64,000 nucleotides of DNA. It comes from CAYYYA01 sp964517065. GTDB taxonomy: Bacteria; Patescibacteriota; Patescibacteriia; UBA1558; 2-01-FULL-52-15. The DNA lies in assembly GCA_964517065.1 (NCBI GenBank), contig CAZFBK010000003.1, positions 1 through 64,000 of the forward strand, in the 5' to 3' direction. The notes under the pieces were generated by a model. The model worked only from the letters and a program-made list of their open reading frames with translations. It did no database searches and had not been told where the DNA came from. Shown in pieces: positions 23,835-32,606 of the stretch (position 1 is the stretch's first letter; the number at the start of each line of letters is the position of its first letter). Made by a program: the position numbers and the translations under genes.

Positions 23835-23966
23835 ATGGACAAGCTCGTAAAGCGTTGCGAAGAATCAGCTCCCGTGTTCGCTGTCGTATTCAGCGTAGTT
23901 TTAGCGGTGATCATTCTGGGAGCAGCCATTGCCCTGACGATTATGGGGCCGGCTCATCGACACTGA
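23835..23966 (+). CDS. 43-residue single-pass membrane peptide
   Basis: ATG 23835 follows AGGAGG by four bases. The product begins MDKLVKRCEESAP, has one hydrophobic helix at about residues 14-37 and ends GPAHRH. Third gene of the operon. Its small size and single helix fit a membrane-complex subunit or regulator; nothing more can be said. Confidence 0.6.
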   Translation: MDKLVKRCEESAPVFAVVFSVVLAVIILGAAIALTIMGPAHRH

Positions 23967-23989
23967 AAGCCACAAACTCGGGAGGATGA

Positions 23990-24271
23990 ATGCTGACGCG
24001 TAAGGAAAGAGTAAGGCTTCTCGTCTACTCTTTCGCTTGTTGGTGTTGGGCACTGTATTTGTCGGTGAATCCATCGCCTTCGATATCGGGTGATTCAGTC
24101 TTTAATGTGCTGCGTCACCTTAGCGATCAGATTGGAATTGTCGCCTTCTTCACGGCAGCAATCAGCCTGTTGGTTATCGTCTTTCGTCCAGGTTCACCAC
24201 TGCCACACGCTCCGGGGGGAGTTAGAGAGCAGGGATGCTCTGGTTCGTTACGTTTCGGAACTACAAGCTGA
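23990..24271 (+). CDS. Two-helix small membrane protein
   Basis: ATG 23990 has GGGAGGA upstream. Residues 8-27 and about 49-66 are hydrophobic, separated by a Ser/Pro-rich loop. Two Cys/Trp in the first helix (ACWCWAL) are notable. The last about 13 residues overlap the next gene by 37 bp in another frame. Fourth gene of the operon. Confidence 0.6.
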   Translation: MLTRKERVRLLVYSFACWCWALYLSVNPSPSISGDSVFNVLRHLSDQIGIVAFFTAAISLLVIVFRPGSPLPHAPGGVREQGCSGSLRFGTTS

Positions 24272-24513
24272 TCAACGTCAGATACTTCTGGGGTTTGAAG
24301 ACGGAGTTTTTTCAAGCTTTCTCTGATCTCTTCCCAGGGGCTGAAGTGCTCATCCACGGCTGGATTGAAATCTCGGAGTTCGCTAACCGAGACGAAGATT
24401 CGCCCGGATGTTTCCTGGAAACCAAATCCGTACTCGATATCCTTGATCGGGCGCAGGCCTCCGGTAGAGAGGTGATCTACCATACTCACATTAGGAAGAT
24501 GAAAGCTTCCTAG
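24235..24513 (+). CDS. Small soluble protein of unknown function
   Basis: 92 residues starting inside the end of the previous gene, with GCAGGG just before the ATG. The product is aromatic and acidic (FFQAFSDLFPGAEVLIHGW, DILDRAQASGREVIYHTHI) and lacks membrane segments. The terminator follows four bases after the stop, supporting this frame as the last gene of the operon. A minus-strand frame over the same area is likely a shadow. Confidence 0.5.
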   Translation: MLWFVTFRNYKLINVRYFWGLKTEFFQAFSDLFPGAEVLIHGWIEISEFANRDEDSPGCFLETKSVLDILDRAQASGREVIYHTHIRKMKAS

Positions 24514-24516
24514 AAT

Positions 24517-24552
24517 AAACGCCGCTGCGGGTCATCCGAAGCGGCGTTTTAA
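24517..24552. terminator. Bidirectional terminator
   Basis: Stem aaacgccgct / agcggcgttt between the convergent small-protein operon and pilB, with A and T runs on both sides. Confidence 0.9.
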
Positions 24553-24569
24553 AATTAATTTAGTAGCGC

Positions 24570-26330
24570 TTATTCAGTTTTTTTCAAAACTTCTTCTATC
24601 GAGGTTACACCTTCCATAGCTTTCAAGATACCATCCTGTATCATCGTGATCATACCCGACTTGATGGCGATATCTTCCAGATCGTACTCTGAAACATTGC
24701 CGGAGAGGATTAGCTTCTCTACAGCCGCGCTCATCGTCAGGAGCTCAAATAAACCGACGCGTCCTTTATAACCCAGACTATTACACTGTTCACAGCCGAC
24801 GGGTCCGTAGAAGGTTAGATGATCGAGATTCTCCGGTTTGTAGCCTGACTCGGCTGTGATTTTATTCAGCTCATTCAGAATAAGTGTCATAGTAGTGTTG
24901 TCGAGCTCAACTGGTTTTTTACAATTTTGGCATAAGCGGCGCACCAGACGTTGAGCTTCAATAGCATTGATGGCTGGAGCGAGTAAGAACGGTTTGACAC
25001 CCATGGCCAGCAGACGAGGCACTGCTCCGGCGGCGCTATTAGTATGCATGGTTGATAGCATCAGGTGTCCGGTAAGGGCGGCATTGATAGCTACTTCAGC
25101 CGTTTCTAAATCTCGGATTTCTCCTACCATGATGATGTCGGGATCTTGGCGCAGGATAGAGCGCAGTCCATCAGAGAAGGAATAATTACCAGCAGTGTCG
25201 ATTTGGCTTTGGTTGATGCCAGCGATTTTGTATTCTACCGGGTCTTCCAGAGTAATTATTTTTTTCTCACTATCATTGACCATATTCAGCACTGTGTAGA
25301 GCGTCGTGGTTTTACCGGAACCAGTCGGACCGGTACAGATCACCATGCCATTAGGCTTCCTGATTTGGGATAATAACTCACTGTACGATTTACCTCGCAG
25401 ACCAAGTTTATTGAAATCAAAAATATCAACGCCTGATTTCAGGATACGCATCACTACAGACTCGCCATAGGTGGTCGGCACCGTGGAGACACGGACCTCA
25501 ATCTTTTGTCCGTCAAGATAGATAGTGAAGCGTCCATCTTGAGGGGTAGTAGCGACGTTAATCTTTAGCTTAGCAAGTAGCTTGATGCGGGAGATTAATT
25601 TTGGCCACGAAGCGATAGGTAGACTGGCAGCGTCATGGAGAGCGCCATCAATACGGAAGCGCACCTTGACCGTTTCTTCTTCTGCTTCAATATGGATGTC
25701 TGAAGCGTCAGACTTGAGCCCGCCGGCCAATATGATCGTGACAACATCAGAGAGGACAGCTTTTTGCACTGATTTATTGAGCTCTGCAAATGAGGTGAAG
25801 GACTGTTGGAATTTTTTGATATCGTCTTCAGTGATCTCGATACCACCACTGATACTTTCTGATAATTTTGGCAGGCGGGAGTATTTCTCCAGAGCTGAGT
25901 CGAGACTTTGTTGTGAGACGAAATACAGCTTAACGTCAGCAGTGCGCTGATCTTGTAGCTCTTTGACCTTGGCCTGCAGCTGAGGATTCTGTGGATTGAC
26001 CGTAGCGATACGGATTGCGTTGTCCAAGACAAAAAAAGTCACTGCCTGCAGGGCTGCAGATTGTTCCTCGGACATGACGAAGAGTGCTTCTTGTGAAATC
26101 GGTATTTTGCGCAAATCAATATAGGGCAGATTGAAAGTATCAGCTTTCAGCTTAGCTTCTTTTTCTAAATTCTCAGTATCTATTTCGGCGATTTTTTTGT
26201 TCAATTGCGATTCAACCTCGTCAGTTGCCAGACTGACATGATCACTGGCCACATGTGTCGTTTGTAACGGTGCAGTCGGTACGATCAGATGAGGTTTGGC
26301 GCTGGGATCATTATGTTTGAAGAGTGACAT
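24570..26330 (-). CDS. pilB: Type IV pilus assembly ATPase PilB/GspE
   Basis: 586 residues: an N-terminal MshEN-like domain (about 40-160), then the secretion ATPase. Walker A GPTGSGKTTT near 337, Asp box, Walker B region MVGEIRDLETAEVA near 400 and His box. A C4 zinc site (CQNCKK ... CEQCNSLGYKGR) lies near 470-515. PilB powers pilus extension from the inner membrane. The -10 box ends eight bases before the ATG, so the mRNA is nearly leaderless. No other pilus genes are in this window. Confidence 0.95.
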   Translation of the reverse strand: MSLFKHNDPSAKPHLIVPTAPLQTTHVASDHVSLATDEVESQLNKKIAEIDTENLEKEAKLKADTFNLPYIDLRKIPISQEALFVMSEEQSAALQAVTFFVLDNAIRIATVNPQNPQLQAKVKELQDQRTADVKLYFVSQQSLDSALEKYSRLPKLSESISGGIEITEDDIKKFQQSFTSFAELNKSVQKAVLSDVVTIILAGGLKSDASDIHIEAEEETVKVRFRIDGALHDAASLPIASWPKLISRIKLLAKLKINVATTPQDGRFTIYLDGQKIEVRVSTVPTTYGESVVMRILKSGVDIFDFNKLGLRGKSYSELLSQIRKPNGMVICTGPTGSGKTTTLYTVLNMVNDSEKKIITLEDPVEYKIAGINQSQIDTAGNYSFSDGLRSILRQDPDIIMVGEIRDLETAEVAINAALTGHLMLSTMHTNSAAGAVPRLLAMGVKPFLLAPAINAIEAQRLVRRLCQNCKKPVELDNTTMTLILNELNKITAESGYKPENLDHLTFYGPVGCEQCNSLGYKGRVGLFELLTMSAAVEKLILSGNVSEYDLEDIAIKSGMITMIQDGILKAMEGVTSIEEVLKKTE

Positions 26331-26338
26331 ATAGGGAT

Positions 26339-26367
26339 ATTATAGCTGGTAAAAAGGGGGAGAGCAA
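26339..26367 (-). promoter_or_regulatory. Promoter of pilB
   Basis: On the minus strand TTGCTC (26367-26362), 17-bp spacer, TATAAT (26344-26339). Confidence 0.8.
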
Positions 26368-26374
26368 TATTATG

Positions 26375-26445
26375 GATTTAAGTTCTAAGCTCTAAGTTTT
26401 AAATTCTAAACAAGTTCAAATAATAAATCATAAATTTCAAAACAG
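26375..26445. repeat. AAGTTCTAAG-family word repeat
   Basis: Tandem ttctaag/ctctaag words continuing into caaataataaatcataaatttc. No gene in 26368-26730. Confidence 0.7.
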
Positions 26446-26459
26446 CGACCACGCTCTAC

Positions 26460-26640
26460 CAACTTGGTTTCTGCGAGCCGCACTGGGCGAAGCCCGCCTC
26501 GACTCGCCGAGGCTCGTTGCGGCGAGGCGGGCAGTCTAGTCTGTATATCGAGTAGTTTTCTATAAAGAATCTATTAGAGATTGCTTTCCCTCGGCAAGCG
26601 CGGGACAGGCTACCTCGAGTACGAGTTTCGCAATGACCAA
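26460..26640. repeat. TGCGAG..GAAGCAATC palindrome copy, with an extra GC-rich hairpin
   Basis: Opens ggtttctgcgag and closes ttcgcaatgacca, with agattgcttt inside. A second hairpin, gcccgcctcg..cgaggcgggc, is inserted in its left part, a palindrome within a palindrome. The next copy at 47591 keeps the cagtctag..gagtagttt..attagagattgctt core. Confidence 0.8.
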
Positions 26641-26677
26641 GAGTCGAAGTTTGTTTCGGACTTAAAGTTTATCAGTA

Positions 26678-26710
26678 AAAGCCCTGTATTTTTGATACAA
26701 GGCTTTCTGT
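26678..26710 (-). terminator. Terminator of the membrane-protein gene
   Basis: Minus strand stem aagccttgtatc / gatacagggctt followed by ttttactg. Confidence 0.7.
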
Positions 26711-26730
26711 GGAAAGGTTAGATTGATAGA

Positions 26731-27774
26731 TTAAACTATTTTTTTATGCAACCACGGTGCGAAGCGGACAGCACGGTGAATTTTGCTGTAGTGAACTTCC
26801 CGCTCCAGACGCTCAAACATACTGGTCCAGATTGCTAGATAGAAGGTGGTGAAGATAACAAACGAGGTGACAACAATAGCCGTCATGATAGCGAGTCCGG
26901 TGAAGAGTGTCACATAGAATGGCAACGTGCCGGCTGGCATCAGTCCGGCGAAGAAGATAAAGAGGTAGAAGAGTAGATTCAGAATTTGGATGACAATGAA
27001 GGTGTAGACGAGAAGCAAGACCATGACCATCAGAGCGGTCTCCAGACTGATCAACCAGTTGGCTTTGAATAGGTCATAGGCCTGTTTCAGAGCGCTTGGT
27101 ACAGACGCCTTACGCAGGGTTATAAATGTCACGGTGTAACGAATCATGATATCCAATACTACAATGGTTGGTACGATGATTAGGTAAATACCGATAGCAC
27201 TCAGTAGTCTGACGGGCGCAGACATCTGATCTACCAAAGTAGCAACCGGCAGGATGATGATACCGAGGAAGATAATATAGAGTAAGCTGTAGAAGAAGTG
27301 GACGATAAATAACTGCCAGAATTTATTCAGCCCCAGCTGCAGGCAATTGAACATAGAAGTCTTTTTATTATTCAGCACGCTGGAGATTCCCGAGATTAAC
27401 CCGGCTTCAGAGCTGACCACCATGATGATGAGTGTTATGAACACCACGAAGACCAGCAGAATAAGAGCCAACAAAGGTGCGGTCGATAGATCAATATTGC
27501 TCCAAGGGATACGATAGAAACCCTGACTCCAGCCGACAAAATTGGTAGTGAAAAAATCAGAAGAAATAGTATTGTTGACGGTCACGACCAGACTTTGGCT
27601 TGATGGTGCGAGATCAAAAAATATTTTGAAGGTCGTTGATAGGCCGAGGAACGAAGCAAAGAAAGCGAGTGGCCAGAGCCAGCGTTGGTTGATGGCCAGC
27701 TTCCAGGCTTTGGCAACAGTATCGCGATAGAATGATTTCATTTTGGTTTGGATGTTTAGTTGTGTACTTGCCAT
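26731..27774 (-). CDS. Polytopic membrane protein
   Basis: About 347 residues from ATG 27774, with ATG 27741 (MKSFYRDTV) as an alternative. A TATAAT box ends one base before 27774, so the message is either leaderless or begins at 27741; the frame upstream is open but not needed. Six or seven hydrophobic helices are visible, with long loops and a conserved-looking amphipathic piece ALKQAYDLFKANW. No family motif recognised; such proteins are common in CPR genomes. Function unknown. Confidence 0.65.
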   Translation of the reverse strand: MASTQLNIQTKMKSFYRDTVAKAWKLAINQRWLWPLAFFASFLGLSTTFKIFFDLAPSSQSLVVTVNNTISSDFFTTNFVGWSQGFYRIPWSNIDLSTAPLLALILLVFVVFITLIIMVVSSEAGLISGISSVLNNKKTSMFNCLQLGLNKFWQLFIVHFFYSLLYIIFLGIIILPVATLVDQMSAPVRLLSAIGIYLIIVPTIVVLDIMIRYTVTFITLRKASVPSALKQAYDLFKANWLISLETALMVMVLLLVYTFIVIQILNLLFYLFIFFAGLMPAGTLPFYVTLFTGLAIMTAIVVTSFVIFTTFYLAIWTSMFERLEREVHYSKIHRAVRFAPWLHKKIV

Positions 27775-27844
27775 TATTATACAATAAAGATTCCTTTTCT
27801 GTCTATGAGAGAGAAAAGAATCAAACTCGAAATGCCAAACACAC

Positions 27845-28010
27845 AATAAGTTCTAAGCTCTAAATTCTAAGTTCTAAACAATACCAAAATTCAAAGCTCA
27901 AAGTCTAAAACGCGTAACTTGATACACTGTTTTAAATTTTGAAATTTGCTATTTGAACTTGTTTAGGATTTAGTGCTTAGAACTTAGGATTTTCTTCGGA
28001 TTTCGTGTTT
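27845..28010. repeat. Long AAGTTCTAAG-family palindrome
   Basis: Left half agttctaagctctaaattctaag, right half cttgtttaggatttagtgcttagaacttagg, with ttttaaattttgaaatt in the centre. No coding frame of note lies in it. Confidence 0.8.
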
Positions 28011-28046
28011 CGTATTTCGGGTTTGGCCTAGGCCTTGAGATGTAAC

Positions 28047-28086
28047 AAAAAATACCGTCTGATTGAATGAATCATACGGTATTTTA
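28047..28086 (-). terminator. Terminator of ftsH
   Basis: Minus strand stem aaaataccgtatgattcatt / gaatcatacgg.. type (ataccgt paired with acggtat) followed by six T. Confidence 0.85.
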
Positions 28087-28107
28087 TATAAAGATTTTGT
28101 CTCAGGC

Positions 28108-29919
28108 CTAGGCCAGTAGTGCTTCAAACTCCGCGCGTTCCAGTGTTTCTTTCTCAAACAGCGCGTTAACGATTTTATCAAGCTTATCTTTGTGGTCTTT
28201 GACAGTTTTCTCAGCTGTTTTATAAGCCACATCGATGAATTTGGATACCTCGCTATCAATCTGCTGAGCTACATGTTCACTATAGTCACGACGTTCATGA
28301 ATCTCGCGTCCGAGGAAGACCATTTCTTCTTTCTGGCCATAGGTACGCGGTCCGAGGACGTCACTCATACCATAGCGGGTGATCAGCTCACGAGCCAGAG
28401 AGGTGGCGCGCTGCAGATCACTGGAAGCACCAGTCGTTATATCGCCGAAGGTAGCTTTCTCAGCGGCATAGCCACCGAGCATGACAGCTAGATCATCGAT
28501 GAATTCAGCTCGGCTATGAAGACTGCGATCTTCTGTCGGTAGTTTGATGGTATAGCCACCGGCGCGTCCACGGCTGATGATAGAGATTTTATGTACCGGA
28601 TCAGCATTGGGTAGCTGATGAGCAACCAGTGCATGGCCGGCTTCATGATACGCCACAATCTTGCGTTCTTTTTCAGAAATAATTTTACTTTTGCGTTCAG
28701 GTCCGAGCATGACTTTCTCGATAGAGTTGAGAATAGTATTCTGATCGATAATTTTCTTATCTTGACGAGCCGTTGAGATAGCTGCTTCATTCAGGACGTT
28801 AGCCAGATCAGCGCCGGAGAATCCTGGAGTACGTTGTGCTACTACGTCGAGATTAACGTCGGCTTCTAATGGTTTATTAGCAGCGTGAATTTTCAAGATG
28901 GCCCCGCGGTCTTTGATGTCAGGCATATCAATGATCACTTGTCGATCAAAACGACCTGGACGCAGAAGCGCAGGGTCGAGTACATCAGGACGATTAGTCG
29001 CTGCCATGACGATGACGTTGGTCTGATTATCGAAACCATCCATTTCAACCAAGATTTGGTTCAACGTTTGTTCACGTTCATCGTGAGAACCGCCCAAGCC
29101 GGCACCGCGTTGTCTACCGACTGCGTCTATTTCATCAATGAAGATAATGCAAGGAGCTTCTTTGCGAGCTTTTTTGAATAAATCACGTACGCGAGAAGCA
29201 CCGACACCAACGAACATCTCGACGAATTCTGAACCGGAGATATGAAAGAAGGGTACGTTGGCTTCACCTGCGACCGCACGAGCTAGTAATGTCTTACCTG
29301 TTCCAGGAGAGCCGAGGAGCAAGACGCCTTTCGGGATCTTGGCGCCGACATTGATAAACTTCTGAGGGTGTTTCAAGAAATCAACCACCTCGACTAATTC
29401 CTGTTTGGCTTCGGTGGCACCAGCCACCTCTTTGAAAGTGACTTTCGTTTTGTCATTCGGTACGTTCTGCTTGGCGCCACTCTGGCCAAACATCATAGCG
29501 CGATTATTGGCACCTTGCACCTGACGCATCATGAACCAGATCAAAGCACCGAGGATTAGTATCGGTAAAACAAACGGTAAGACATTGGCTGCCCAGAATC
29601 CTACACCATTATCTTCTTTGACTTGGATATTCAGAGTAGCTAATTTATCTGGAGCCACACCGAGGTTGTTCAATAACGTACTGAGTGATTCAGTTGGCTC
29701 TTTGTGAGTCTCGGCTTTTTTGCCGTCATTGAGATCAATCTTCACCGTGTCACCTTGGACCGTTAGCTGTTTGACTTCACCGGCGTTGATCTTTTGGACC
29801 AGCGTGCCGATATCCGTTTGAGTGGTTATGCCTTTATTGGCTTGCCAACTAGCTAGTATCGCGCCCAAGATTAATAAGATACCGAGATAGAGAGCAATGT
29901 TTTTGATAATTTTATTCAT
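28108..29919 (-). CDS. ftsH: ATP-dependent zinc metalloprotease FtsH
   Basis: 603 residues. Two membrane helices (about 7-25 and 112-131) enclose a small outer domain. AAA+ module: Walker A GSPGTGKTLLAR near 200, Walker B IIFIDEIDAVG near 258, second region of homology ATNRPDVLDPALLRPGRFDR. Zinc protease motif HEAGH near 421, with the third ligand in the DLQRAT region. FtsH hexamers extract and degrade membrane and regulatory proteins. Ends at a strong terminator; no partner genes. Confidence 0.97.
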   Translation of the reverse strand: MNKIIKNIALYLGILLILGAILASWQANKGITTQTDIGTLVQKINAGEVKQLTVQGDTVKIDLNDGKKAETHKEPTESLSTLLNNLGVAPDKLATLNIQVKEDNGVGFWAANVLPFVLPILILGALIWFMMRQVQGANNRAMMFGQSGAKQNVPNDKTKVTFKEVAGATEAKQELVEVVDFLKHPQKFINVGAKIPKGVLLLGSPGTGKTLLARAVAGEANVPFFHISGSEFVEMFVGVGASRVRDLFKKARKEAPCIIFIDEIDAVGRQRGAGLGGSHDEREQTLNQILVEMDGFDNQTNVIVMAATNRPDVLDPALLRPGRFDRQVIIDMPDIKDRGAILKIHAANKPLEADVNLDVVAQRTPGFSGADLANVLNEAAISTARQDKKIIDQNTILNSIEKVMLGPERKSKIISEKERKIVAYHEAGHALVAHQLPNADPVHKISIISRGRAGGYTIKLPTEDRSLHSRAEFIDDLAVMLGGYAAEKATFGDITTGASSDLQRATSLARELITRYGMSDVLGPRTYGQKEEMVFLGREIHERRDYSEHVAQQIDSEVSKFIDVAYKTAEKTVKDHKDKLDKIVNALFEKETLERAEFEALLA

Positions 29920-30020
29920 AGGCCAAGGGCCTATTAGTATAGGCCTTAGTAATGTGATTGATAAGATGTACTACTCAATCTATTATAGCGGGAGCGTGAG
30001 ATAAAAGTCTACCGTTAGAT

Positions 30021-31238
30021 TTAGGCTTTTGGCTCTTCGACAGGTTCAGTGGCAGTTTTAGTCTTTTCTTCGGCAGCTTTTTCTGGAGCAGCTTCTTCGC
30101 TCGTTTCTTTCTTTACTTTAGCTGGACGAGGAGCACGCAGAGATAGACCGAGTCTGTGCTCTTTTGGTTCGATAGTTAGGATACGGAAATCATACGTCTC
30201 ACCGGCGCGGACGATTTCTTCTGGATTCTTGATGGGCTTATCACTTAATTCAGAGATATGTGCCAAACCATGGATTTCCTGATCGAGCTCAACGAAAGCT
30301 CCGAATGGATTGATTTTGAGAACCTTACCTTTGACCTTCTGGCCAATGGTGTATTTGGCTGCGACTTCTTGCCAAGGGTCCATCTTCAGCTTCTTCATAG
30401 AGAGAGAAACTTTGGTGTCATCAAGGGAAATAATTTCGGCTTCTACGGTATCACCAACCTTCACAACCGTTTTTGGATCGTCAATTCTCTGCCAAGCTAA
30501 TTCTGAAATGTGGATCAGACCCTCGAGGCCTTCGCCGAATTCGATGAAAGCACCGAAGTCAACCACGCCGGTAATTTTACCTTTGACCTTGTCACCCATT
30601 TTATAACCAGAGAGGGCAGCGCGCTGCTTCTCATCCCAAGCGGCTTTCTCAGAGACGATTAATTTCTCATCTTTTTCTGACACATCAATAATCTTGGTGC
30701 GCATGATTTTATTCGTAAAGGTCTTGAGATACGATAGGATTTTATTCTTATCGCCACCTTCAATACGAGGATAATTTTCGGTTGTTAATTGTGACACTGG
30801 CAAGAAACCAATGACATTACCGACTTTGACCATCAGACCGCCTTTATTGGCATCGATGACACGAGACTCAACGATCGTTTCGTCACGCATGAGTTTTTCC
30901 AGACGATCCCACGCTTTCTGATGTCCGGCCATGCGGAAGGACAGTTCCATTTCACCGCGTTCGTTCTCCATGTCGAGGACAGTAGCAGAGGTGACATCAC
31001 CAATAGCTAATTTTTCTGATTCACCAGACTCATCATCGATTTCTTTACCGCGGATGACACCGGTGGTCAGGCCTTTGAGGTCCAGGTACACTTCATTCTT
31101 ACTAACGCTAATAACGGTACCCTCAACGAGGTCACCGATTTTCGGAATCTTCACGAGATCTTGCTGTTGCAGCAGTTCATCCATCATATGACCTTTGGTC
31201 ACTGACAGTGTCTTGTCTGCGGTTTTCTTGGTAGGCAC
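30021..31238 (-). CDS. rpsA: Ribosomal protein S1
   Basis: The start is taken as GTG 31238 (VPTKKTADK); an open frame continues to 31349, but that part is read from a tggtagcg word repeat and adds unrelated sequence. ATG 31187 is another option. The product of about 405 residues has four S1 OB folds, starting near GDLVEGTVISV, ATVLDMENERGEMELS, GDKVKGKITGVVDFGAFIEF and GQKVKGKVLKINPFGAFVEL. The tail is rich in Ala, Glu and Lys. S1 brings mRNA to the 30S, which may matter here because many genes lack a Shine-Dalgarno. Confidence 0.92.
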   Translation of the reverse strand: MPTKKTADKTLSVTKGHMMDELLQQQDLVKIPKIGDLVEGTVISVSKNEVYLDLKGLTTGVIRGKEIDDESGESEKLAIGDVTSATVLDMENERGEMELSFRMAGHQKAWDRLEKLMRDETIVESRVIDANKGGLMVKVGNVIGFLPVSQLTTENYPRIEGGDKNKILSYLKTFTNKIMRTKIIDVSEKDEKLIVSEKAAWDEKQRAALSGYKMGDKVKGKITGVVDFGAFIEFGEGLEGLIHISELAWQRIDDPKTVVKVGDTVEAEIISLDDTKVSLSMKKLKMDPWQEVAAKYTIGQKVKGKVLKINPFGAFVELDQEIHGLAHISELSDKPIKNPEEIVRAGETYDFRILTIEPKEHRLGLSLRAPRPAKVKKETSEEAAPEKAAEEKTKTATEPVEEPKA

Positions 31239-31289
31239 AATAGTATTTCTTTCTAAAAAATCCTCACGACCATAAGGCTCGCAAGGGAG

Positions 31290-31395
31290 TTGATCGTTAA
31301 CCGTTTGTAGGTTGGTAGCGTGGTAGGTTGGTAGCGTGGTAGAGGGCAAAGCCCGCCATCAAACTACTAATCTACGAATCTACTAATCTACGCCC
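31290..31395. repeat. Word repeat before rpsA
   Basis: ggtaggttggtagcgt words followed by tactaatctacgaatctac words, an imperfect palindrome around 31345-31360. Confidence 0.7.
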
Positions 31396-31464
31396 AGTGG
31401 CCTAGGGAAGAGCCTTTTCTCTGGCTCATATAGACCGTTATTTATGTGGGATGAGTATACACAG

Positions 31465-31515
31465 AAGTAAGTAAAAAGTCAAAGGTCAAAAGTCAAAAAT
31501 ACAAGTAAAAAGCAA
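31465..31515. repeat. AGTCAAAAGT-family word repeat
   Basis: aaaaagtcaaaggtcaaaag words; one arm only. Confidence 0.65.
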
Positions 31516-31534
31516 AAAATAGCACCCCAGACTG

Positions 31535-31622
31535 TCATTGCGAGGAGCAGAAGCGACGAAGCAATCCGTCATTATAGTGACAGATTGCTTCGGTCTGATT
31601 ACAGACCTCGCAATGACATTAG
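31535..31622. repeat. TGCGAG..GAAGCAATC palindrome, most regular copy
   Basis: Starts tgtcattgcgagg and gaagcaatc, ends gattgcttc and cctcgcaatgaca, an almost perfect inverted repeat of about 88 bp with a short centre. Confidence 0.9.
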
Positions 31623-31623
31623 T

Positions 31624-31717
31624 GGCTAATATTAGCGGAGATTACTATTATTAATAGCTTATATTAGCCAAATTTGACTATAATACTATTGACAATTATA
31701 TAAATATATGTTAATAT
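31624..31717 (+). promoter_or_regulatory. Promoter and operator boxes matching those at 62-154
   Basis: TTGACA (31689-31694), 17-bp spacer, TAATAT (31712-31717); spacer nearly identical to that at 132-148. The boxes ggctaatattagc (31624-31636, a perfect 12-bp palindrome core) and gcttatattagcc (31658-31670) repeat the arrangement upstream of the first gene. Confidence 0.82.
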
Positions 31718-31834
31718 AATATTATTAAGTTCATTTCATCTCAATTCCCTATTTCTCGAACCGAGTCTTGTGTCCGCCAATCGTTGGTGGCAACAAGTTC
31801 TCGGTTGGAGAATCTACCGCACATGGAGGATATC

Positions 31835-32254
31835 ATGACTGCTACGCATGTTATTAATCTCGAGGCCGCACCGTACTGTCCTTACAGCTGGCCGGTCGAA
31901 GAGCACGTCTCGGGTGATTGCGACTTTGAGTGGGATACGACCAAGGTCGCTCTTTACCTGGACCAAGGTCAGAAGTACGGCAGGGTCATCATGGGCACCG
32001 AGCTTCGTGAGAAGCTTAAGGGTCGGCCCGTCATGAACGCCAACCTGATGGACTACCTTCTGGCGCATCAGGAATTGATCCCCGACGACTGGAAGGGTAA
32101 GGGGATTTGCTTCTGGGGGACAATCTATCGCGCCCCTAATGGAGACTTCGGTCTTCGCTACATCTACTGGGATGGCTTGGGGTGGGCATGGGTCTACCGC
32201 TGGTTCGCTAATGGTTTCGACTCTAACAGTCCTACCCTCGTCTCCGTAAGTTAG
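31835..32254 (+). CDS. Orphan CPR-type protein, paralogue of the gene at 295
   Basis: ATG 31835 has GGAGG five bases upstream; an upstream open frame lacks a site. The 139-residue product corresponds to the C-terminal two thirds of the protein at 295 and shares VEEHVSGD, NANLMDYLLAHQELI, CFWGTIYR and a YWDGLGWAW tail. No metal or nucleotide motif. Abundant Trp/Tyr pairs suggest a ligand or sugar surface, but this is a guess. Promoter, operator boxes and terminator match those of the paralogue. Confidence 0.78.
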   Translation: MTATHVINLEAAPYCPYSWPVEEHVSGDCDFEWDTTKVALYLDQGQKYGRVIMGTELREKLKGRPVMNANLMDYLLAHQELIPDDWKGKGICFWGTIYRAPNGDFGLRYIYWDGLGWAWVYRWFANGFDSNSPTLVSVS

Positions 32255-32308
32255 TTCTCAGGGCTAAGACACTGTGTGCTTCTTTAGACACTTTGGTAGT
32301 AGTCCTCC

Positions 32309-32373
32309 GAACCTCGACTCAAATTCATTATCGCGCAATGCGGTGATGGAGGAGAGTCGGGGTTCTTTTTTTT
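32309..32373 (+). terminator. Terminator of the orphan gene
   Basis: Arms gaacctcgactc (32309-32320) and gagtcggggttc (32354-32365), inner tatcgcg-caa-tgcggtg, then eight T. Near copy of 916-979. Confidence 0.88.
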
Positions 32374-32407
32374 GTAAAGTCAAAAGTGATGAACTCAATC
32401 GTTAAAC

Positions 32408-32500
32408 CATTTGCGAGTTTTGTACTCAAGGCGAAGCAATCTAGTTTATGAGAATTGACAGGCTGGACTGCCACGGCCGAGTACGGCCTCGCAGAAGGAT
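32408..32500. repeat. TGCGAG..GAAGCAATC palindrome copy
   Basis: Opens tttgcgag and gaagcaatctag, closes tggactgccacgg and cctcgcag. Nothing else is recognisable in 32374-32606. Confidence 0.7.
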
Positions 32501-32606
32501 AGAAGTAGATTCCACTGTCTATAAATTGCTCTTATTTAGCCTTTACGAGCATAGGTAATTGTGCTAATATTGTAAGGTTAAAATTGATAATTTTTGAGCT
32601 ATATTT

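Noticed and set aside
24127..24489. 120-codon minus-strand frame over the fifth small operon gene
   Set aside because: The operon context, ribosome site and terminator support the plus strand; some doubt remains.
31239..31349. N-terminal extension of ribosomal protein S1
   Set aside because: Encoded by a tggtagcg word repeat and unrelated leader, not by S1-like sequence.
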